This document shows, in pieces, positions 1-5,503 of a stretch of 6,841 nt of DNA. Source of the DNA: JAZKFP01 sp040386355 (GTDB taxonomy: Bacteria; Pseudomonadota; Gammaproteobacteria; Pseudomonadales; UBA6940); contig JAZKFP010000257.1 in NCBI GenBank assembly GCA_040386355.1, positions 1-6,841 on the forward strand, in the 5' to 3' direction. Positions within the stretch are counted from its first letter, which is position 1. Each line of letters starts with the position of its first letter. Below the pieces are notes generated by a model, which worked only from the letters and a program-made list of their open reading frames with translations, searched no databases and was not told the origin of the DNA. The position numbers and the translations under genes were made by a program.

Positions 1-22
1 CATTCCCGTGAAAGCGGGAATG
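1..22. repeat. Small inverted repeat with GAAA loop
   Basis: CATTCCCGT and GCGGGAATG pair over nine positions, one of them a G-T pair, around a GAAA tetraloop at 10-13. The flanking TGACG at 21-25 suggests that the repeat may continue to the left of the window. ATTCCCG...CGGGAAT palindromes of this type are common dispersed intergenic repeats in several proteobacteria, including the Neisseria dRS3 class, but I cannot assign this one to a named family. It lies 61 bp past the stop codon of the minus-strand yihY gene, so it could act as a transcription end or mRNA-stabilising hairpin for that gene. Whether a T-tract follows on the minus strand cannot be seen. Confidence 0.7.
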
Positions 23-82
23 ACGCCAAAGAGATTTGCATTTTATCTATACAAACCTGGTTTCACGTTATTTCATTTCTTA

Positions 83-1357
83 TTAAACTGTGGGCTGAAT
101 TATTTCAGTCTTCGGAATGAACCAATTCGTCACTGCTCTTTTGGCCAACTCATCATGATGCTGACTACGAATTGTGATCCAAAAATCTAATGCGTTTTGT
201 ACAGCTTCTGAATTAATTTCTATTTTTTTATTGTCTGGTACTAGCCACCAACCAAATTGATCTAAAAATTCCGCTTGTGTCCATTGATCTAAATCACGAA
301 TTAATACAAAGCGACCTTGATCAGTTTTAGCAAGCATTTGTTGGTTTAATAATAAATTACGAATCCGTTCCCATTGATCCAATCCCAATTCAGGAATAAT
401 TTCTAAAACTTGTTCATCGCTTAACGAATTACCAATAGTTTGTTCTTTCCAAAAACATTCTAAGGTTGCAAGCAAAATAACAGGATCAGGAATTTTTTCT
501 TGCGCTGCTTGATAACGTGCCAGACAGCGTGTCATGACAACACCGACACATAAAATAAACCAAGACAATTGCAACCACACAATAAAAATAGGCAGCGCTG
601 CAAAAGCACCGTACATCATTTCATAACTTGGAAATTGCGTCACAAATGCCGTAAAAGCGCCCTTTGCAATTTCAAATAAAACCGCGGCACATAATGCACC
701 GCCCAGTGCGGATCGATAAGGAACCCGTGTATTGGGAACCGTTAAGTACAGTAGAAAAAAACCTGAGAACGTAAATATCAAAGGTAGAATAGATAATATC
801 CATCCCTTTACTCCTAGAGCATCCATTGTATCGTCAACTAATTTTAACGACGCTACATAGGAAGTAACACCAAAACCTACGCCTAAAAAAACCGGTCCTA
901 AACTTAGTACAGCCCAGTAGCGTAAAAAACTGGTTAAACCTGGACGCTGTTCTTTTACATGCCAAATATCGTTAAAGCACCGCTCGACACGCGATAACAT
1001 CGATAACGCGGTAATCAATAACAACACACCACCAATTACTGTTAAGCCCGACGTTTTTGCACTAAAGGTTTGCAAATGCAGCAGGATTTCTTCAGTACGA
1101 CTCGGTACCAATTGCGCAAACAACCAGGTTTGTAGAGAAGCACCTAACGCCTGTACACCTGGCAAATTCGATAAGATCGAAAATGCCACTGTCATTAAAG
1201 GGACTAACGCCATTAAAGTAACAACGGTTAATACCGCAGAATGATCGAAACATCGTGTTTTAATCACTTCATCGATAAAATATCGAGCAAACAACAACGT
1301 TTTATTGCAGCCCGCGTGCATATTTCGTACGACGTATTGATGCTTGGGATTTCTCAT
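83..1357 (-). CDS. yihY: YihY/BrkB (UPF0761) family inner membrane protein
   Basis: This is a 424-residue polytopic inner-membrane protein of the YihY/virulence factor BrkB family. Members were once misnamed ribonuclease BN; the true biochemical role is unsettled, and transport has been suggested. About six hydrophobic segments are visible near residues 41-62, 104-126, 145-170, 186-207, 216-240 and 248-275. The family signature region is present: FDHSAVLTVVTLMALVPLM (about 38-56), the VPNTRVPYRSALGGA stretch (207-221) and the MMYGAFAALPIFIVWLQLSW stretch (247-266). A soluble tail of roughly 135 residues follows (290-424) and is predicted to be cytoplasmic. This matches the longer, about 410-residue, pseudomonad-type members rather than the 290-residue E. 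coli YihY. The start has only a weak GGAT-like Shine-Dalgarno about 8 nt upstream; an internal Met at residue 13 is the alternative. A transposon-like element begins 19 bp upstream, so its promoter probably lies in or across that element. Confidence 0.93.
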   Translation of the reverse strand: MRNPKHQYVVRNMHAGCNKTLLFARYFIDEVIKTRCFDHSAVLTVVTLMALVPLMTVAFSILSNLPGVQALGASLQTWLFAQLVPSRTEEILLHLQTFSAKTSGLTVIGGVLLLITALSMLSRVERCFNDIWHVKEQRPGLTSFLRYWAVLSLGPVFLGVGFGVTSYVASLKLVDDTMDALGVKGWILSILPLIFTFSGFFLLYLTVPNTRVPYRSALGGALCAAVLFEIAKGAFTAFVTQFPSYEMMYGAFAALPIFIVWLQLSWFILCVGVVMTRCLARYQAAQEKIPDPVILLATLECFWKEQTIGNSLSDEQVLEIIPELGLDQWERIRNLLLNQQMLAKTDQGRFVLIRDLDQWTQAEFLDQFGWWLVPDNKKIEINSEAVQNALDFWITIRSQHHDELAKRAVTNWFIPKTEIIQPTV

Positions 1358-1376
1358 AATTTCTATCCGGTAAATG

Positions 1377-1578
1377 TATACCCGTAGCGTTCGACCTTTA
1401 TTTTTAAGAAAAGCAGATGTTCATCATGATCTTTTTCCCCATTCACTGTGTTGCTTGCTCGAACGCGTCAAGGCGTGTGTGATCAAGAAAAATTTCATGC
1501 CTCACCATTTCATTCGTCCGGCTGCTGCCTTTAATCACGGTGCACGAAGCGCCCTAATTTTCAAACGCTACGGGTATA
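1377..1578. mobile_element. MITE-like element with 18-bp terminal inverted repeats
   Basis: The left end TATACCCGTAGCGTTCGA (1377-1394) and the reverse complement of the right end, TATACCCGTAGCGTTTGA (1561-1578), match at 17 of 18 positions. The intervening 166 bp hold no credible gene; the one ORF across it begins in the left terminal repeat and resembles no family I know. A second partial copy at 6789-6841 matches the right end at 46 of 53 positions, starting at the same base, which confirms both the boundary and the repeat nature. The ends read TA-TACCC...GGGTA-TA, consistent with a TA target duplication as in IS630/Tc1-mariner elements. That family assignment is inference. It is inserted directly upstream of yihY and might supply its promoter: read on the minus strand, the end nearest yihY gives a TATACA hexamer, but I see no good -35 box. 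Confidence 0.8.
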
Positions 1579-1736
1579 TTCTCTCAATACACCGCAATTG
1601 GAATTAGTCAGTTTACTAATTGTAGAGGTACAACCTACTTAGCGGATGAAAGAGTGGGCGCGATCATAAAAGGATTCAGGATTGGCTGCCAGACTTGAAG
1701 TAAATACTCTGTAAAAAAAATCAGACTTGAATAAGT
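1579..1736. other. Noncoding interval between MITE and wrbA promoter
   Basis: I find no gene here. The only clear structure is a 7-bp hairpin (AATTAGT 1602-1608, loop CAGTTT, ACTAATT 1615-1621). It lacks a T-tract and so is not a convincing terminator. In pseudomonads an arsC-like (Spx/ArsC) gene usually sits between yihY and wrbA. I see no recognisable remnant of one here, so the gene appears absent rather than visibly decayed. Confidence 0.5.
1690..1731 (+). repeat. Two 10-bp direct repeats upstream of wrbA promoter
   Basis: CAGACTTGAA occurs at 1690-1699 and again at 1722-1731, 32 bp apart start to start, or about three helical turns. The second copy ends 5 bp before the predicted -35 box of wrbA. 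The position and helical phasing would suit a regulator binding site, but two copies of a 10-mer in AT-rich DNA may be chance. Confidence 0.4.
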
Positions 1737-1765
1737 TTGGTAATCAATTTTCAGATCGGTATACT
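1737..1765 (+). promoter_or_regulatory. Predicted sigma70 promoter of wrbA
   Basis: A -35-like TTGGTA (1737-1742) and a -10 TATACT (1760-1765) are separated by exactly 17 bp. Transcription would begin near 1772, giving a leader of about 53 nt before wrbA. This is the best-scoring pair by eye in the interval. It probably drives wrbA and the DUF2069 gene together. No transcript evidence is available. Confidence 0.5.
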
Positions 1766-1812
1766 GGGCAGATATCATTTCCCCTCAAAAATTATATATT
1801 TCCTCACGTCAT

Positions 1813-1817
1813 AAGGA
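1813..1817 (+). promoter_or_regulatory. Ribosome binding site of wrbA
   Basis: AAGGA lies 7 nt before the ATG at 1825. It sits too close to an in-frame TTG at 1819 for that codon to be used, so it fixes the start at 1825. Confidence 0.75.
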
Positions 1818-1824
1818 TTTGCAT

Positions 1825-2418
1825 ATGGATTCTCCCTATATTCTTGTTCTGTATTACAGTCGCTCAGGACATACAGAAAATATGGCGAAAGCGATTGCAA
1901 TTGGAATTGAAAGTAGTGGTTCGGTGCGTGCTCGATTAAGAAGTGTTCCACCTATAACTTCGCGCGTTGAGCCGGCTTTGCCTACTGTTCCAGAAAGTGG
2001 AGCTGTCTATGCGACCCATGACGATCTACGTAATTGCGCAGGCTTAATTCTTGGATCTCCAACGCGATTTGGAAACATGGCAGCGCCATTAAAATATTTT
2101 TTAGATTCAACATCTAATTTGTGGGCGGAAGGCGCTTTAATCGATAAACCTGCAGCGGTTTTTACTTCTACTGCAAGCTTACATGGCGGACAAGAAACCA
2201 CTTTATTATCGATGATGATCCCGCTACTTCACCATGGCATGATCATCGCCGGAATCCCCTATTCCGAATCTCGATTAAACACTACGCAGAGTGGCGGCAC
2301 TCCTTATGGTCCATCGCATAGCGCTGGTGGCGACGGTAAAACTCCGTTGACGGATGATGAACGAGTATTATGTATTGCGGTGGGTGAGAGAATTGCTCGG
2401 CTTAGTAGTAAGAAGTAA
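1825..2418 (+). CDS. wrbA: WrbA-type NAD(P)H:quinone oxidoreductase
   Basis: This 197-residue flavodoxin-fold protein is expected to bind FMN and reduce quinones by two electrons in the cytosol, limiting semiquinone and oxidative stress. The FMN phosphate loop is SRSGHTENMA (12-21). GSPTRFGNMAAPLKYFLD (77-94) and TSTASLHGGQE (114-124) are the other flavin-contacting segments typical of WrbA, and LLHHGMIIAG (134-143) and GGTPYGPSHSAGGDG (157-171) complete the signature. Length fits the family, which is about 190-200 residues. The sequence resembles the pseudomonad WrbA subgroup, with a PTVPESGAVYAT-type insert around 53-64, more than E. coli WrbA. The start at 1825 is chosen for its AAGGA site. 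A DUF2069 gene follows 51 bp downstream in the same direction, as in pseudomonads, and the two are probably cotranscribed. Confidence 0.95.
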   Translation: MDSPYILVLYYSRSGHTENMAKAIAIGIESSGSVRARLRSVPPITSRVEPALPTVPESGAVYATHDDLRNCAGLILGSPTRFGNMAAPLKYFLDSTSNLWAEGALIDKPAAVFTSTASLHGGQETTLLSMMIPLLHHGMIIAGIPYSESRLNTTQSGGTPYGPSHSAGGDGKTPLTDDERVLCIAVGERIARLSSKK

Positions 2419-2469
2419 AAGAAATAAAAAATAAAGTTGATTTAATATTTACTAATTCGAGATTAAAGA

Positions 2470-2877
2470 ATGTCCTCTTCTTCCGTCGTCTCAACCAATA
2501 ATTCTGAGACTCTTAAATCCAGCTTATGGTTACAACGTACCATTTTGTATTTATATCTGCTGTATTTAGCGTTACTTGGTACCTGGGTCATGATTGAAGC
2601 ACAAGCTAGTGGCTATCGAGCTTTGCCTATTATCTTTCTACAATGGACACCCTTATTGATTTTTGCTCCCAGTGTGTGGACCAGCAATCGCAAAGGCCTA
2701 GTGTATTTTTCATTTGTTTTATTGCTGTATTTTTGTTTTTCAGTGACTAATGGTTTTGACCCTGAAGCAAGAACCTTTGCGATTGTAGAATCCAGCGTGG
2801 CTATCGCCCTCTTCTCAGCCATTGTTTATTACATCCGTCTCTATCCAGTTATTCCAGCAAAAGATACTTATTCATAA
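2470..2877 (+). CDS. DUF2069 family integral membrane protein
   Basis: This 135-residue protein of unknown function has a short polar N-terminus (1-20) and four predicted membrane helices near residues 25-45, 52-68, 77-93 and 104-122, then a short polar tail. Conserved-looking features are the LQWTPLLIFAP segment (57-67) and SVTNGFDPEAR (91-101), which fit the DUF2069 family of small gammaproteobacterial inner-membrane proteins. The assignment rests on size, helix pattern and its place immediately after wrbA, a neighbourhood the family keeps in pseudomonads. The start ATG has only a weak purine stretch (AAAG) close before it, so it may rely partly on coupling to wrbA across the 51-nt gap. A role near the membrane quinone pool alongside WrbA is conceivable from context only. 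Confidence 0.85.
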   Translation: MSSSSVVSTNNSETLKSSLWLQRTILYLYLLYLALLGTWVMIEAQASGYRALPIIFLQWTPLLIFAPSVWTSNRKGLVYFSFVLLLYFCFSVTNGFDPEARTFAIVESSVAIALFSAIVYYIRLYPVIPAKDTYS

Positions 2878-2890
2878 AACACGGCATATG

Positions 2891-2921
2891 AAAATGATTT
2901 CTCCACGAGATCATCTTTTTT
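2891..2921 (+). terminator. Possible intrinsic terminator after the DUF2069 gene
   Basis: ATGA (2894-2897) pairs with TCAT (2911-2914) and TCTC (2900-2903) with GAGA (2907-2910), leaving a two-base TT bulge and a CAC loop. The A-run at 2891-2893 faces a six-T run at 2916-2921. The hairpin is AT-rich and imperfect, hence modest confidence, but its place 14 bp past the stop codon and the T-run fit a rho-independent terminator for the wrbA unit. Confidence 0.4.
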
Positions 2922-2983
2922 CCAAAGCCTAGGACTGTTAGACTGGGCCCTAATTAATCAAATTATCTTTTTAACTCTTTCAA

Positions 2984-3118
2984 CCTTCCGCAGAATAGTT
3001 CTCCAGTAGGCGCGCTGTTTATGAGTCCACGGAGCATACCGCTCTTTGTTTTTATAAACAGCGGTATGTGAGCAGACGAGTAAGCGTCGCAACAACCTGG
3101 AGAATTATTCTGCGAAGG
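2984..3118 (+). repeat. Structured dispersed element, copy 1 (cysI leader)
   Basis: The whole 135 nt is one large imperfect palindrome. The outer stem pairs 2991-3006 (CAGAATAGTTCTCCAG) with 3097-3112 (CTGGAGAATTATTCTG) over 16 positions with one G-T pair. It is lengthened at its base by CCTTC (2984-2988) against GAAGG (3114-3118). An internal loop has TAGGC (3007-3011) on one side and AACAAC (3091-3096) on the other. A middle stem (3012-3017 with 3085-3090) has one mismatch, and an apical stem pairs CATACCGCT (3035-3043) with AGCGGTATG (3060-3068). GCTGTTTAT (3014-3022) could instead pair with ATAAACAGC (3054-3062), which excludes the apical stem. A second copy is at 5364-5477 in the same orientation. 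The element ends 15 nt before the cysI start, so it would lie in the 5' leader if transcription starts upstream of it. Confidence 0.85.
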
Positions 3119-3133
3119 TGATTGCGGGGTTTT

Positions 3134-4783
3134 ATGTACAAATATCAACAGATAGATCAGCAGATTGTCGATCAACGCGTCGTTCAATTTCGCGATCAAA
3201 CTCGCCGCTTTCTTGCAGGCGAACTTGCTAATCATGAATATCTACCATTGCGTCTACAAAATGGTTTGTATATCCAACGTCATGCGCCGATGTTACGTGT
3301 GGCAATTCCGTATGGCATGGTATCTTCCAAACAATTACGTGGTTTAGCTCGAATTGCACGCGAGTTTGATAAGGGCTACGGCCATATTAGTACTCGGCAA
3401 AATATGCAGTTTAATTGGCCGAAACTGGAACAAGTACCTGACGTTTTAGCGCTACTTGCTTCCATTCAAATGCATGCCGTTCAAACCAGCGGTAACTGCA
3501 TTCGCAACACTACTACTGATCAGTTTGCTGGTGTTGCTCGTGATGAGATCGTAGATCCGCGCCCCTACTGTGAATTAATTCGTCAATGGTCAACCTTTCA
3601 TCCTGAATTTGCATACTTACCACGGAAATTTAAAATTGCTGTCGGTTCTGATGCAGAAGATCGTGCAGCCATTAAAGTTCATGATATTGGCGTACAGCTG
3701 TATCGCGCAGACGATGAAAGTATTTTTTACCGTGTTTTTGTGGGCGGTGGTTTAGGACGAACTCCGATGGTTGGCGTTTGCATTAAAGATGATTTAGCAG
3801 AAGTCGATTTGCTCACGTATTTGGAAGCGATATTACGCGTTTACAACCGCTACGGTCGTCGCGATAATAAATTTAAAGCGCGAATTAAAATTCTTGTGAA
3901 AGCTTTAGGTCCTGATGCGTTTAAAGCAAAAGTCGATGCCGAATGGGCGCACATTGTTGAAGGTCCTATTCGTGTTACCGAAACGGAATTGCAGCGTTTA
4001 AAATCATTTTTTGTTGATCCGCCGTATGAAAATTTGGCAGACAATCCTAAGGCTCTAGTTGAAGCAAAAAATACTAATAAACAATTTGCGAATTGGTGCT
4101 TACGTAATGTCCGTGACCATAAAAAATCCGGTTATTCGATTGTGCATTTAGCGCTCAAACAAACTGGCACTCCACCCGGTGATATTAACGATGAACAGTT
4201 AAATGCAATTGCAGATCTTGCGGATGAATACAGTTATGGCGAAGCTCGCACAACGCATTTTCAAAATATGGTGTTAAGTGATGTTCGACAAGATAAGCTG
4301 TTCGAATTATGGATTAAACTTACAGCTCTCGATTTGGCGACTGCAAATTTTGGTTTTATTACCGATATTATTTGCTGTCCGGGTGGAGATTTTTGCTCAT
4401 TGGCAAATGCGAAATCGATTCCAGTTGCAGAAGAAATTCAGCAAGCGTTTGATGATTTGGATTATCTCTACGATTTAGGTCCGATTGATTTAAATATTTC
4501 TGGCTGTATGAATGCCTGCGGCCATCATCATGTCGGTCATATTGGAATTTTGGGAGTTGATAAAAAAGGTCTCGAATTTTATCAGATCTCTATTGGTGGC
4601 TCTTCACGAAGTGATGCGAATATTGGTCAAATTCTTGGTCCGTCATTTCAACGCAGTGAAGTTGTTGGTGTGATTAAACGTTTACTTGATATCTATGTCG
4701 AACGACGTGCTGAAAATGAAACCTTTGTAGCAACGGCGCACCGTATTGGTATGGATCCTTTTAAAGAGGCAATTTATGTCTGA
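3134..4783 (+). CDS. cysI: Sulfite reductase hemoprotein (CysI-like, siroheme/[4Fe-4S])
   Basis: This 549-residue cytosolic enzyme should catalyse the six-electron reduction of sulfite to sulfide for cysteine synthesis. It has two ferredoxin-like half domains with siroheme domains, the nitrite/sulfite reductase repeat. The [4Fe-4S]-siroheme cysteines form the diagnostic C-x5-C (C415, C421; CPGGDFC) and C-x3-C (C458, C462; GCMNAC). Basic residues that bind sulfite in E. coli CysI have clear counterparts: R88 (STRQN), R124 (NCIRN), and K165 and K167 (LPRKFK). No flavoprotein cysJ is adjacent. The DUF934 gene overlaps its 3' end by 8 nt, the pairing seen in pseudomonads and many other proteobacteria. 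I chose ATG at 3134 over an in-frame TTG at 3122, which has no usable spacing to a Shine-Dalgarno; GCGGGG at 3124-3129 is the nearest purine-rich stretch. A nitrite reductase is less likely given the DUF934 partner. Confidence 0.95.
   Translation: MYKYQQIDQQIVDQRVVQFRDQTRRFLAGELANHEYLPLRLQNGLYIQRHAPMLRVAIPYGMVSSKQLRGLARIAREFDKGYGHISTRQNMQFNWPKLEQVPDVLALLASIQMHAVQTSGNCIRNTTTDQFAGVARDEIVDPRPYCELIRQWSTFHPEFAYLPRKFKIAVGSDAEDRAAIKVHDIGVQLYRADDESIFYRVFVGGGLGRTPMVGVCIKDDLAEVDLLTYLEAILRVYNRYGRRDNKFKARIKILVKALGPDAFKAKVDAEWAHIVEGPIRVTETELQRLKSFFVDPPYENLADNPKALVEAKNTNKQFANWCLRNVRDHKKSGYSIVHLALKQTGTPPGDINDEQLNAIADLADEYSYGEARTTHFQNMVLSDVRQDKLFELWIKLTALDLATANFGFITDIICCPGGDFCSLANAKSIPVAEEIQQAFDDLDYLYDLGPIDLNISGCMNACGHHHVGHIGILGVDKKGLEFYQISIGGSSRSDANIGQILGPSFQRSEVVGVIKRLLDIYVERRAENETFVATAHRIGMDPFKEAIYV
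4764..4769 (+). promoter_or_regulatory. Ribosome binding site inside cysI for the DUF934 gene
   Basis: AAGAGG sits 6 nt before the ATG at 4776, within the last codons of cysI. It decides the start of the downstream gene against an in-frame ATG at 4746, and it implies translational coupling. Confidence 0.75.
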
Positions 4784-5285
4784 AGTAATTTTAAACGGCA
4801 AAGTTGTCTCAGACGATTGGACGTGGATTGAGTCCGAAACCGAATGGAAAAATCGCTCGTCTCAGAGTAAATGTTTTGTACCGTTTAAAGTCTGGCAAAG
4901 CATCCGTTCTGAAGTTTTAAATACTGAAAATACGTTTATCGGTGTTCAACTTGAAACCAGCGATGAACCAGAAACAATTGCAAATGATTTAAAACATCTA
5001 CAATTGATCAGCATACATTTTGCAGAGTTTAAAGACGGCCGAGGATTTTCTTTAGCGCGATTATTGCGAGAGCGTTTTCATTTTACAGCTGAATTACGTG
5101 CGGTTGGTGATATTTTACGCGATCAAATATTTTATTTGCATCGTTGTGGTTTCAACTCCTTTGTACCACGTAATGATCAACCGATGGAAGCATGCATCGC
5201 AGCTTTAAAAGATTTTACAGAAACGTATCAAGCTGCGGTCGATGTACCTGAACCATTGTTTCGACGTTTAAAGATAAATTCATAA
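4776..5285 (+). CDS. DUF934 family protein, CysI partner in sulfite reduction
   Basis: This 169-residue soluble protein belongs to the DUF934 family, found next to CysI-type sulfite reductases and presumed to help supply or couple electrons in organisms without a conventional CysJ. The precise activity is not established. Hallmark motifs are FAEFKDGRGFSLARLLRER (82-100) and ELRAVGDILRDQIFYLHRCG (106-125), followed by FNSFVPR. C124 lies in the conserved RCGF motif. I see no flavin or iron-sulfur cluster motif. Its ATG overlaps the end of cysI by 8 nt, so the two form an operon. In pseudomonad-type loci a cysH (PAPS/APS reductase) gene often lies nearby, but here the next gene is an antiporter 218 bp away, so sulfate activation must be encoded elsewhere if it is present. 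Confidence 0.92.
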   Translation: MSEVILNGKVVSDDWTWIESETEWKNRSSQSKCFVPFKVWQSIRSEVLNTENTFIGVQLETSDEPETIANDLKHLQLISIHFAEFKDGRGFSLARLLRERFHFTAELRAVGDILRDQIFYLHRCGFNSFVPRNDQPMEACIAALKDFTETYQAAVDVPEPLFRRLKINS

Positions 5286-5286
5286 G

Positions 5287-5319
5287 AATTTATTCAGTTT
5301 ATAAAATTTATTCAGTTTA
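5287..5319 (+). repeat. Short tandem direct repeat, 18-bp period
   Basis: AATTTATTCAGTTTA occurs perfectly at 5287-5301 and 5305-5319, joined by TAA. It begins 2 bp after the DUF934 stop codon. It could be a slippage product or part of a promoter region; TATAAA at 5300-5305 resembles a -10 box but has no good -35 partner. Confidence 0.7.
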
Positions 5320-5363
5320 CTTTAGTTATAAAGATTTAGATTAATATATTTCCAAATACCAAA

Positions 5364-5477
5364 CGCAGAATGATTTTGCAGTAGGCGCAGTGGAAGCGAA
5401 TCCCGCGGAGCGTACAGTTGAGTACGTGAGCAGGTGAGCGAGCACTGCAACAACCTGCAAAGTTATTCTGAGGAAGG
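5364..5477 (+). repeat. Structured dispersed element, copy 2 (antiporter leader)
   Basis: This is a second copy of the element at 2984-3118, in the same orientation. The outer stem pairs 5366-5381 (CAGAATGATTTTGCAG) with 5455-5470 (CTGCAAAGTTATTCTG) over 16 positions, two of them G-T. The internal loop is again TAGGC (5382-5386) opposite AACAAC (5449-5454). The middle stem GCAGTG/CACTGC (5387-5392 with 5443-5448) is perfect, and the apical stem CGTAC/GTACG (5411-5415 with 5422-5426) closes a six-base loop. Blocks identical to copy 1 are CAGTAGGCGC, CGGAGC, GTGAGCAG, GCAACAACCTG, TTATTCTG and the trailing GAAGG. Copy 2 lacks the CCTTC extension on its left side. It ends 26 nt before the antiporter start codon. 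The reverse strand has an open frame across it, but that is a by-product of the repeat. Confidence 0.85.
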
Positions 5478-5486
5478 TCCACCCAC

Positions 5487-5500
5487 GAGCAGGGCTGCTC
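5487..5500 (+). promoter_or_regulatory. Small hairpin presenting the antiporter ribosome binding site
   Basis: GAGCA (5487-5491) pairs with TGCTC (5496-5500) around a GGGC loop. The only Shine-Dalgarno-like bases near the ATG at 5504, AGGG at 5491-5494, are in this hairpin, and its 3' side ends three bases before the start codon. It could lower or modulate initiation. The stem is short, so this is tentative. Confidence 0.35.
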
Positions 5501-5503
5501 TCA

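Noticed and set aside
8..190. 60-residue plus-strand ORF at the left edge
   Set aside because: It overlaps the 3' end of yihY on the other strand, starts next to an inverted repeat and has low-complexity content typical of a shadow frame.
1374..1607. 77-residue plus-strand ORF across the MITE
   Set aside because: It begins in one terminal repeat and runs out through the other, has no ribosome binding site or recognisable family, and is explained by the repeat.
1602..1621. AATTAGT/ACTAATT hairpin as a terminator
   Set aside because: It is AT-only apart from one G-C pair, with no T-tract on either side; no gene ends nearby.
2984..3118. Structured element copy 1 as an intrinsic terminator
   Set aside because: The long stem has no T-run after it on the plus strand, and a better terminator candidate lies at 2891-2921.
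3122..3133. TTG start for cysI at 3122
   Set aside because: The AAGG-type sequence is only a few bases before it and family members begin near the MYKYQQ segment, so ATG 3134 is preferred.
2963..3235. 90-residue minus-strand ORF over element copy 1 and the cysI start
   Set aside because: It overlaps the structured repeat and the well-supported cysI N-terminus and has no homology that I recognise.
1377..5477. CRISPR array
   Set aside because: The repeats are few, unequally spaced, palindromic and unlike each other; there are no regular spacers and no cas genes.
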